64,000 nucleotides of DNA from Roseomonas populi (GTDB lineage Bacteria > Pseudomonadota > Alphaproteobacteria > Acetobacterales > Acetobacteraceae): the NCBI RefSeq assembly GCF_024594815.1, contig NZ_JANJOU010000018.1, positions 1-64,000 on the forward strand, written 5' to 3'. Below, in pieces: positions 15,756 to 24,000 of this stretch. A program made the position numbers and the translations under genes. Position 1 is the first letter of the stretch. Each line of letters starts with the position of its first letter. The notes under the pieces are model-generated. The model was not told the DNA's origin and ran no database searches. It saw only the letters and a program-made list of their open reading frames with translations.

Positions 15756-16497
15756 CTGCGCCGCGGCATGGCGGAACGCGGTGCGCGCCGTCGATGCCGC
15801 ACCCGGCCACCAAGCTTACAACGTCATCATCGACGTCTCCGATCCCTTGGCGAATGCTACCGTCGCGCATCCTGGCATCGCCGCAGTTGACGCCTTTCTG
15901 ACGCCTCGCGCAAAACCGGTTGACACGGTCGCAAACACCATTTTCCCGGCCTCCCTCTACATGCGGCACGGCGCTCCGGCATTCTTCGATGTCTTCGCGG
16001 AGCGCGTGCTGCCGAAGGTACGGCGGGGCGAGCGCTGGTCTGGCTACTATTTTGAGCGCATGACAAATTTTCCTGTTCTGGCGGGAGATCCTCCAAACCA
16101 GCTTTGGGAAATCGTCACACGCATGAGGAACGACAGCGTGAAGGCGCTGAACAAGTTTGAGCTGTCGCTATTCGATCCTGTCCGGGATGTTGATAACTCT
16201 CCTTATGGCGGTCAGTGCCTCAGCTTCTTGAGCTTCAAGGTCGTACCTGGCACTCCGCGCAAGCTGATCCTGACTGCCCAATACCGGAACCACTATTATG
16301 TCGAGAAGCTGCTTGGCAATTTGATCGGACTGGGTCGCCTGATGAGCTTTGTTGCGCGTGAGGCAGGGCTAGCGGTGGGGCCGCTGACCGTCGTCTCGAC
16401 TCATGCCACGATTGACCAACCAGGCGGCGCGAGCCGCACCGAACTCAAGAAGCTCTTGGAACAATTTGATCAGATGATGGTCCCGCTGGCAGTGTGA
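15727..16497 (+). CDS. thymidylate synthase-like (dUMP/dCMP C5 transferase fold) protein
   Basis: A 256-aa protein. GGQCLSFLSFKV aligns with the catalytic-cysteine strand of thymidylate synthase and dCMP hydroxymethylase (PPCHxxxQFYV). YRNHYYVEKLLGNLIGLGRL aligns with the following helix that carries the dUMP-binding Asn, and STHATID near the end resembles the family C-terminal strand. The region N-terminal to this differs from housekeeping ThyA and the protein is slightly short, so dTMP synthesis is not certain. It may make or sense modified pyrimidine nucleotides. The last 28 nt overlap the convergent gene. Confidence 0.72.
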   Translation: MYLPVPPQLDCAAAWRNAVRAVDAAPGHQAYNVIIDVSDPLANATVAHPGIAAVDAFLTPRAKPVDTVANTIFPASLYMRHGAPAFFDVFAERVLPKVRRGERWSGYYFERMTNFPVLAGDPPNQLWEIVTRMRNDSVKALNKFELSLFDPVRDVDNSPYGGQCLSFLSFKVVPGTPRKLILTAQYRNHYYVEKLLGNLIGLGRLMSFVAREAGLAVGPLTVVSTHATIDQPGGASRTELKKLLEQFDQMMVPLAV

Positions 16498-17165
16498 GAC
16501 GCAAGCGGCAGCTCAGGTGCGACATCGTCGTTAACTAGGCCATAGATGGCATGGACGCCGGCGATGAACTCGGTTTGCCCGCCATAACTCGGATGCCGGA
16601 CGGTCATCACCGGGGTGTTGATCCCGGCGAGTGCCAAACTGGCATCACGACCGATCGCAATAATGCGCCGTGGCGCGACCATCGAGATTAAGGCAGTCAG
16701 GAACGGCCAAGTGGCATCGCGTTCGGCCCGGCTGTGGCAACGATTGGTGAGTGGATTGTTGTCCTCATGCGGATGCAGCGGGAAGATGTTCCATAGCACG
16801 ACGGGGGCGCCGACCCGTGTGAGCACCCGCCAGACCACGGCTGCCGTTCGTTCGGCGACCGCAGGCCCGTGGGTTGCTCGGTCGAGTGCAACTCCGCCCA
16901 TCAGCGTGCTGGCTGAAGTCAGATGGATTTCGTCGGTCAGCGGAACTCCGGTTCGCCTGCCTCCGCGGTAGCCGAGATCGCGAGCGATCCAGATGGTGTC
17001 GACGCGCGCCTCGATCGCGGCTTCGAGACAATGAATGAGATTGCGCTTGCGTACATGAGCAGCATCGATGCGGTCATAAAGGGCGCAGTGGTCACTATAG
17101 GGGTTGAATACGGCCTTCAGCGAGGTGCTGGCGAGCGCGTTAGCGAACGTGCGCGGAGTTTTCAC
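16470..17165 (-). CDS. uracil-DNA glycosylase superfamily protein
   Basis: A 231-residue protein. FNPYSD near residue 20, the conserved WIARDLGYRGGRRTGVPLTD segment (about 59-78), LWNIFPLHPHE (about 124-134) and the C-terminal VRHPSYGG suggest the UDG fold, where the second and last segments would form the uracil pocket and the DNA-intercalation loop. No Cys cluster is seen, so it is not a clear Fe-S family 4/5 member. It shares a 4-nt ATGA overlap with the MazG gene upstream, so the pair forms an operon. The role is probably removal or recognition of uracil or a modified pyrimidine. Confidence 0.72.
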   Translation of the reverse strand: MKTPRTFANALASTSLKAVFNPYSDHCALYDRIDAAHVRKRNLIHCLEAAIEARVDTIWIARDLGYRGGRRTGVPLTDEIHLTSASTLMGGVALDRATHGPAVAERTAAVVWRVLTRVGAPVVLWNIFPLHPHEDNNPLTNRCHSRAERDATWPFLTALISMVAPRRIIAIGRDASLALAGINTPVMTVRHPSYGGQTEFIAGVHAIYGLVNDDVAPELPLASHTASGTII

Positions 17166-18370
17166 GAGAGAGGCTCGATCATCATTTGATGGCTATCCAT
17201 GTCGAGGAGAAGGCGCCCGCGACGATGTTCGCGCAGGAAGCGGAATGCTGCGTAGCCCTGAAGGATGGCATCCTCCCAGAGCCACAGCGGGCAACGCTCC
17301 GCTTCATAGCCTGCGGCGAACTGGCGGACGTGTTTTAGAAGGTCGAATGGGAGGTCGCCTGGCTTCATGCCGGCGAACAGGTCGAGCTCCAGCGCCTGCC
17401 CAAAAATCCAGGTGGTGATGCCTTCTTCGATTAGTGTCGCGCGCGCACCATCTTGCGCTTCATCGACCTTAGGAGCGGATTTTCGTTTTAAGCGGAGGAG
17501 CGCACGGATGACGGGTGACCAGCTCAGCACCGCAACGTACGCGTAATGGAACACGTCGTGGAAGCGGTAATCGTCGGCTGTCATAGCATTATCGGTCAGT
17601 CGATCGCCGATGTTGATGCCGTTGCAGCGCTGGAAGACGTAAGTGCGGCCGCGAACCTGCCGCTCAAATATCTCTACGGCGAGTCTACGCGGCAGCCGTT
17701 CTTCCGGTTCAGCGGTCGCATCGAGAGGCTCGGGAAAGTGGCGTTCGCGCGGCCAGCGGTCATCAATCTTGGCTAGATTCTTGATGGCTGCAGCCTCCAA
17801 CGTCACACCGGCTTCGTCAGCGGCTTGTATGAGGGCTCTCGCTACACCTGCGAGGCGGCTGACCGTAATTGCGCTCCGGCCGCCGTTCTCGCTGACGAGC
17901 AAGCCAACCTGGCCTGCCAATTTCAGCAAAGTGCGTTCAAATGCTGCCGTAGGTTCACCAGCCCGCGGCATGATCGGAGGCTGGAGGGCGGCGAGTGTCA
18001 GTTCGCCATTGACTTGATGCACGCGCTCGGGCGCAGCTGCTGCAAATACGTCCGATAGTGGCGCGCCCGTCCGCGAAGCGACCGCAGCAAGATACCAGAG
18101 TACGTCGCCGAGTTCCTCGACCACAGCGCTGGCGTAGCCACGATAGGAGATGCGGTCGCGCTGTTTCTTCTTGACCTCGCTGAGCAGGCTACCGGTTTCG
18201 CCAAAGAGGCCGAGCAGCGGAAACGCAAGCGAACCGCCATCGCTATGTTGGTCAGATAGGCTGGCCTGAGCAGCGTAATCAGCAATGCTAAGAGGTCGAA
18301 ATTCGGGAGTCGTTTCGGTCAATTTTCGCCCCCCCATAGCAGGCTGTCTGCTCTCGGCCAACTGTACCAT
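17162..18370 (-). CDS. MazG-type nucleoside triphosphate pyrophosphohydrolase with C-terminal domain
   Basis: The N-terminal all-alpha NTP-PPase domain (about residues 40-110) shows GLFGETGSLLSEVKKK and EELGDVLWYLA, the paired acidic helices that bind magnesium. A second helical unit (about 145-215) resembles a degenerate repeat. The C-terminal half has a His/Asp-rich helix (YRFHDVFHYAYVAVLSWSPV) and an EEGITTWIF segment, typical of longer alphaproteobacterial members. It hydrolyses NTPs or dNTPs to monophosphates. Cotranscribed with the UDG-like gene. An alternative start is ATG 18337. Confidence 0.85.
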   Translation of the reverse strand: MVQLAESRQPAMGGRKLTETTPEFRPLSIADYAAQASLSDQHSDGGSLAFPLLGLFGETGSLLSEVKKKQRDRISYRGYASAVVEELGDVLWYLAAVASRTGAPLSDVFAAAAPERVHQVNGELTLAALQPPIMPRAGEPTAAFERTLLKLAGQVGLLVSENGGRSAITVSRLAGVARALIQAADEAGVTLEAAAIKNLAKIDDRWPRERHFPEPLDATAEPEERLPRRLAVEIFERQVRGRTYVFQRCNGINIGDRLTDNAMTADDYRFHDVFHYAYVAVLSWSPVIRALLRLKRKSAPKVDEAQDGARATLIEEGITTWIFGQALELDLFAGMKPGDLPFDLLKHVRQFAAGYEAERCPLWLWEDAILQGYAAFRFLREHRRGRLLLDMDSHQMMIEPLS

Positions 18371-18530
18371 ATTAGATGGCCTCTATGTCCGCTTTTAGAT
18401 GATTTCAGGGCCTCAATGTAGGGCAGTCGAACTTCCGCAATCCACCCTGTGCAGCGGTAGACCAGTTAAGACGGATGCGGGCGGAACCGCTTCGCCGGTC
18501 GCCCCCTCATGGCTCGGCGACCCCCATCTC

Positions 18531-18821
18531 CTAGGCAACCTCGGTGATGGCCTCGTTCGCGGCGTCACCGGGATGGGCTCCGTCGTCGTAGGCGTCCCGC
18601 CAGAGGTGATCGGGCAGGTCCATCAGGCCGACCATGACGCGGCCCGAGATGCGGGCGTTGACCACGCGCAGGAAGCCGTAGAAGCCGAGATGCCCCCCGG
18701 CGTACTCGAACAGGCTGTCGTGGGTGTCCCGGGCACCCGGTGTGTGGTGGATCGGTTCCTTGCCGGCGAGTTGAAACGGCTCGGCGGCCGAGCCGCGCGC
18801 GGCGACGGCAGTGAAGGCCAT
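18531..18821 (-). CDS. hypothetical protein, 96 aa
   Basis: Small unrecognised protein beginning MAFTAVAARGSAAEPFQLAG. The centre is aromatic (SLFEYAGGHLGFYGFLRVVN) and the C-terminus acidic. The start at 18821 is chosen because the upstream extension is Arg/Pro-rich noise. It follows the ParB-like gene by 64 nt and resumes the high-GC minus-strand accessory series after the island. Confidence 0.55.
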   Translation of the reverse strand: MAFTAVAARGSAAEPFQLAGKEPIHHTPGARDTHDSLFEYAGGHLGFYGFLRVVNARISGRVMVGLMDLPDHLWRDAYDDGAHPGDAANEAITEVA

Positions 18822-18885
18822 GGGGCTTCCTCGGGTCGGGTGATCTGGAGAGAGGGAGCCCGGCCTCCTGGCCGGGCCGCGTCGG

Positions 18886-20637
18886 TTAGGCGGTGTGCGC
18901 CGCGGGCACCCCGGCCTCGCCGGGCGGCGGCATGACGCCGGCATCGGGGCCTTCCTCCTCGTTGCCGTCGAGCAGATGCTCGGGGTTCTCGATCCCCTCC
19001 TCGTCCTCGGCACCGTCGTCAGCGGCGTGGCCACCTCGCCGCAGGGTGGCCATCTCGGCCTCCCGGGCGCGGTCGGCCTCCGCCTGACGCCGCTCCTCGT
19101 CGGTGAAATCGAACCGCACCAGCGGGTGCAGGAAGGTCCGACCCTTCAGCTGCTCGACGATGGCCGCGCGGGTGGCCTTGCCGGTGGGACGTGGCAGCAC
19201 GCTGGTGGCGGTGGCGGTGCGCTCGATCGCCGCCTTGCTGAGGTTGCCGAGGAACTCCTCGGTGGCCGTGGTCGGCAAGTAGGCATCGGCGTCCACGGCA
19301 ATGCCGGCGACGCGCGCGACCGTGCCGGAGGAAGAGAAGCCGACCCGGCAGGACAACGCTTGGCGCAGCATACCGCGCGCGGCGGTGCGCAGCGTGGCCG
19401 GGTCGGTGGTCAGCACGCCGCCCTCGGTGATCGAGGCGGCCAGCGAGCCGCGCTCGCCGCTGCCGACGTCATTGCCATGGGCCCCGGAGCGGACGCTGAC
19501 GTTCTTCCCGGCAAAGGCCAGCACCAGCAGGCCGATCAAGGCGTCGTCGCCGATTTCGGCTTCGGCGAAAGCGGTGTGCAGGGCCTCGGTGCGGAGGTCG
19601 CCGACCATGGCCTCGCCCTTCTGGGTGAGGTCGGGCCGCACGGCCTTAGGTGCCACGTAGTCCTCACCCGTCCCGGTGCCGGACGACGTGCGGCGCGATG
19701 CCGGCTCGGGCACCTGGAAGATGATCTGCTTCACCTCGAAGCTGCGCGGGTCGATGTAGCAGCCGATGGTGTCGTCCTTGCCGGCCTTGTCTCGGTAGCT
19801 GCGCTGGGCCCGTGGGGGTAGCGTGGGCGAGCCCCACTGATCGACGGCCAGCAGTACCCCCTTGGCGGGCAAGTTGTTCTCCAGCCACGACATCTGCGCC
19901 TGCGCAAAGGCCTCGACATCGGTGGTGAAGCGGCTCTCGGTGCCGCCGGGGGCGAACAGGTCGTCGAGCCAGACGACGTTGAATGCTTCGCGCTCGGCCT
20001 CGCCGAACTTGGCCGCGGTGTAGAAGATGCGTCGCTTGTCCAGCCCGTGCGAGATCATGTGCCAGTTGGCGTGCTCGTTCCGCTTCGGCTTCTGCGACTT
20101 CCACACCGAGGCCTGCTCCTCGGCCGAGGCGAGGCCGATGGTGCGGAGCTGCTGCTCGGTGGGCATGTCGCCGCGCGCCATCTGCGTCAGCATGGCCGGC
20201 AGGATATGCGTCATGTGTCGCAGCACGTTCACACGGCGCACCGACATATTCATCGCGGTGGCGATGGCCTCCGGGGTCCAGTCCTCGCTGACCAGGGCCT
20301 CGACCGCGCGCCACTGATCGACCGGATTCATGCCGGCGCGAACCATGTTCTCGGCGAAGGCGCGCACGCCGTCGGCCCCGGCCACGGCGTCGTCGCCGTC
20401 CTCGCGGATCAGGACGTGGATGCTCCCCAGCTTGGCCTTGATGGCCACGTCGCGACGACGGTGGCCGGCGATCAGCACCACCTCGCCGTCGCGCTCGCGC
20501 GCGGTGGGCGGCTGCAGGATGCCGACGGCCTGCACGTTGGCCAGCAGGATCGCGTCCGCCTCCGGCCCGGCCGTGGTGCGGCGGGGGTTCTCGGGGTTGT
20601 CGCGCAGTTTCTTCGGGTCGATCTCGATGAGCTTCAT
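18886..20637 (-). CDS. ParB/Srx N-terminal domain protein, 583 aa
   Basis: The N-terminal ParB-type domain (residues 1-100: MKLIEIDPKKLRDNPENPRR, then VLIAGHRRRDVAIKAK) carries the GHRR motif of the ParB/sulfiredoxin fold. A KorB/Spo0J-like helical DNA-binding region follows (about 110-180, WTPEAIATAMNMSVRRVNVL). The C-terminal 350 residues are not recognised and end in an acidic tail. It is much longer than partition ParB (about 300 aa) and no parA is adjacent. Such long ParB-like proteins accompany methylase-helicase genes on plasmids. A role in establishment or antirestriction is inferred. A long inverted repeat lies upstream. Confidence 0.82.
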   Translation of the reverse strand: MKLIEIDPKKLRDNPENPRRTTAGPEADAILLANVQAVGILQPPTARERDGEVVLIAGHRRRDVAIKAKLGSIHVLIREDGDDAVAGADGVRAFAENMVRAGMNPVDQWRAVEALVSEDWTPEAIATAMNMSVRRVNVLRHMTHILPAMLTQMARGDMPTEQQLRTIGLASAEEQASVWKSQKPKRNEHANWHMISHGLDKRRIFYTAAKFGEAEREAFNVVWLDDLFAPGGTESRFTTDVEAFAQAQMSWLENNLPAKGVLLAVDQWGSPTLPPRAQRSYRDKAGKDDTIGCYIDPRSFEVKQIIFQVPEPASRRTSSGTGTGEDYVAPKAVRPDLTQKGEAMVGDLRTEALHTAFAEAEIGDDALIGLLVLAFAGKNVSVRSGAHGNDVGSGERGSLAASITEGGVLTTDPATLRTAARGMLRQALSCRVGFSSSGTVARVAGIAVDADAYLPTTATEEFLGNLSKAAIERTATATSVLPRPTGKATRAAIVEQLKGRTFLHPLVRFDFTDEERRQAEADRAREAEMATLRRGGHAADDGAEDEEGIENPEHLLDGNEEEGPDAGVMPPPGEAGVPAAHTA

Positions 20638-20706
20638 GGTCGGGGTTCCCGCTCCGCAGAGGTTCCTGTCTCCCCATTCCTGGGTTGACCCCTCCCCGGC
20701 AGCGAT

Positions 20707-20840
20707 CGGACGGGCTCCGGCACCACGGCGGGCGAGCGGCCCTGCCCCGGCGCGGGACGCGGCCCGCATAGCGGGGTGCGGCCTAGCGGGGCCGGGCTGC
20801 GCAGGCGGCCGTGGAGCGAAGCGGTGCCGGGGCCCGTCCG
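20707..20840. repeat. long inverted repeat upstream of the ParB-like gene
   Basis: Arms 20707-20724 and 20823-20840 (18 nt) pair at 17 positions, with one mismatch in the middle. The roughly 98-nt interior is GC-rich and can fold further. ACCCCTCC (plus strand) lies outside the left arm and a pyrimidine tract (20850-20880) outside the right arm, as in the CAAGGG hairpin family, so I treat this as a diverged member. Confidence 0.7.
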
Positions 20841-20879
20841 GGTGCGACCGCTTCTCCCCCCCTCCTCTCCATACCTCCT

Positions 20880-21031
20880 CAAACCTTCATGCTGCGTTGC
20901 ACAAATTAACTTGCTCCTCGGACGCACCAGCCTGTTTTGTGCAGCGCAGCAACCGGCTTGGCCGATGCTGCATTCTTGGACGTTTCCTCCCTAAACTCGG
21001 GCGGCACCTTTGGGCGCCGCCCTTCTTTTTG
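20880..21031 (+). ncRNA. candidate small RNA with its own terminator
   Basis: In the 400-nt gap before the methylase-helicase stop, an AT-richer patch contains a long stem: TGCTGCGTTGCACAAA (20891-20906) and TTTGTGCAGCGCAGCA, ending near 20951, pair except for one position. About 45 nt later comes a classic intrinsic terminator on the plus strand. No open frame spans it. Stem, spacer and terminator suggest a plus-strand small RNA, possibly antisense to the 3' end of the minus-strand methylase-helicase transcript. No clear promoter was identified. Confidence 0.45.
20999..21030 (+). terminator. Rho-independent terminator
   Basis: GGGCGGC and GCCGCCC form the stem (from about 20999 to 21022), followed by TTCTTTTT (21023-21030). 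The U-run exists only on the plus strand, yet both annotated neighbours read on the minus strand. It must therefore end an unannotated plus-strand transcript. Confidence 0.7.
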
Positions 21032-21039
21032 GCTTGATG

Positions 21040-24000
21040 TCAGGCCGCGGCGGAGAGTGTCTCCTCCTTCCCGGTCAGGGCCAGGGAAGCCTCCAGCTCG
21101 GCCATCTCGGCGCGCTTGGCATCAAGGTCGGGCTGGAACTCGAAGCCCTCGCCGAGCCGCGCCTCGTAGGCCGGCAACTGCCGCTCGGCCTCCGTCAGCT
21201 TGCGGCGGTGCTCGGCCAGTTCCGCCTCGAAGCGCCCGAGATCGTATTCCAGCCGCGATACCAGCCCCAGGGCGGTGAGGTCGTCCTCGACCCGCACCTC
21301 GTGCTCGCCGCCGGCGCGGGTGAGCAGCAGGTGGATCTCCAGGTCCGCGCCCTGGCGGTAGCGGCGGGCTTCCAGCTTCAGCGGGAAGCCGCCGATCTGC
21401 CCGAGATCCCAGTCGCCCTTGCGGCCCTCGAACTGCACGGTGCGGATGAACTTCAGCAGGGCAGCGCCGGCCACCTTGCGCTCCGGGAAGTCACGGCCCT
21501 CCACCTCCATGCGGAAGTCGTCGCCCCGGGTGGAGACGCGCTGCGCCAGATCCACCTCGGCGTCGGCGATGGCCTGGGTGGCCCGCCCGATGGTCGAGCG
21601 CGCCTCGGCCACCCGCCGCCGCACGGCGTGCTGGTCGTCGAAGTGCGCCGCGCGCAGGCGGTCGAGGCGGGCCAACTCGGCTTCCAGCCCGGCCTTCTGC
21701 ATCAGGCGGGGGTCGCCGGAGGCGATGGCCTTGGCCATGGCGAACTGGTTCGCCTGGCTGCCCACGTCCTCCAGCCGGCGGATCGAGCGGTCCCCGCCGA
21801 GCGCCGCGGCGATGAAGCGGGCCTTGCGCTCGTTGTTCTGCCACATCTGGGCGTCCATCGAGCCCAGCGTGGCGTAGGCGTAGAGGCCGATCTCCTCGTT
21901 CTGGTTGCCCTGGCGCTCGATGCGCCCCTCGCGCTGCTCGATCTCGGACGGCAGCCAGGGCACGTCGAGGTGATGCAGGGCGGCCAGGCGGCGCTGGGCG
22001 TTCACGCCGGTGCCCATAGTGGCCGACGATCCCAGCAGGAAGTCCATCTGGCCGTTGTTCATGGCGTTGAACAGCGACTGCTTGGCCTCGGACTTCTTGG
22101 TGTCCTGCATGAAGGCGATGCGCTCGGCCGGCACACCGCGGGCGATCAGCCCCTCGCGGATCCAGCGGTAGGCCGAGAAGCCGCGCGTCGCCAGTGCTCC
22201 CTCGGTTCCGAGGTCCGAGAAGATCATCTGCGTGGCGCCGGGCACCGGGTGCGGCGAGCCGTCCGGCTTGCGGAAGCGCCGGTCGCGGGTCTCCGACCAG
22301 ATGCGGAAGGCGTTGTCGATGAGCAAGTTAAGCTTGTTCTCGGGCTCGTTGTCCTGCTCGGGCACCACGAAACGCAGGTCGATGGCGGCGTGCCGGCCGT
22401 CGGTGATGACGGACAGCAGGATGTCCTGCCCCTTCTCGGGCTTGCCCTTGCGCTCCTCGATGGCCTTGATCCGCGCCGCCAGGGTGCGCTGGTAGGCCTT
22501 GAAGGCCGGGCTGGCGGGGGCGGTGATGATCTGGCGCTTGCCGCCGGTGATCGACGGCAGCTTCAGGTACTGCCGCAGGTCGTCCTTCGACACCACGTCC
22601 GCGACGGTGCGGAACATGGCGATCAGGTCGGCGACGTTGACGAACTCCGAGAAGCGCGTCACCGGCTTGTAGTTACCGGAGGGCTGCAGTTCCAACTCGG
22701 TGCGCGTGTCGCCGAAGTTGGAGGCCCAGGCGTCGAACTCCTGGATGCCGCGCTCCTCCAGCATCTCGGGCTGTATGAAGCGCTGCAGCGTGAACATCTC
22801 GCCCAAGGTGTTGGTGATCGGCGTGCCGGAAGCCAGGATCAACGCCCGGCTCGGGTTGATCGTACCGATGAAGCGCGACTTCACGAACAGGTCCCACGCC
22901 CGCTGCGAGCCGTCCGGGGCGATGCCTTTCAGGCCGCCCATGTTGGTGGCGAAGGACAGCTTGCGGAACTCCTGCGCCTCGTCGGCGATCACCTGATCCA
23001 CACCGATCTCGGCGATGGTCAGCATGTCGTCCTTCGTCGTCGAGAGGCCGTCCAGCTTCTCCTGCATCCCCTCCTTCATGCGCTCGATGCGCTTGCGGGC
23101 GATGCGGTCGTCACCGTCGAGCCGCTCCAGCAAGGCGGAGTAGGCATCGAGCTGCTGCTGCACGAGGCCGCGCTCGAACTCGGCCGGAGTGGCGATGAAC
23201 TTGAAGGCCGAGTGGGTGATGATGATGCAGTCCCAGTTGGCCGTCGCCGCCCGGGCCAGGAAGCGGCCGCGCTTGTCCTTGGTGAAGTTGGTCTCGTCGG
23301 CCACCAGGATGCGGGCGCCCGGATAGAGCTGCAGGAACTCGCGCGAGGCCTGGGCCAGGCAGTGGCCCGGCACGGTCAGCATGGCCTTGCCGATCAGGCC
23401 GAGGCGCTTCTGCTCCATGATCGCCGCGGCGATGGTGAAAGTCTTCCCCGCCCCGACGGCGTGGGCGATGTAGGTCTGGCCGGAGGCGACGATGCGCCAG
23501 ATCACCCGCTTCTGGTGCGGGCGCAGCCCGATCACCGAGGAGGCGCCGGGCAGCTGCAGGTGCTCGCCGGAGAAGTGCCGCGGCACCAGGCTGTTGAAAG
23601 CGTCGTTGTATAGGCGGACCAGCCGCTCGGCGCGGTCGCTGTCGGTCCACACCCAGCGCTCGAAGGCACCCTTGATCTTGGCCAGCTTGTCCTTGGCCGC
23701 CTCGGTCTCCTGAGCGTTGAGCTGGCGGTGCTCGCCGTCGGCGTCGCGCCACACATCCCAGATCTGCGGGATGGAAGCATTCAGGGCGTCGTCCAGCAAC
23801 TCGCCGGCGTGGCGGCGGTGCGTGCCCCACTCCGAGGTGGCCGAGGCCTCGCCCGCGAAGCGGCCGATCTCGATGCTCCAGTGCGCCACCTCCACGGTGT
23901 GCCGCACGGTCGTCGTCACCCCCATCACCTCGCGGATGAAGTCGGCGATGTCGGTGGCCGGCAGCCACGGCGCGCCGAGGCGGGCGGTGATGTCGGAGGG

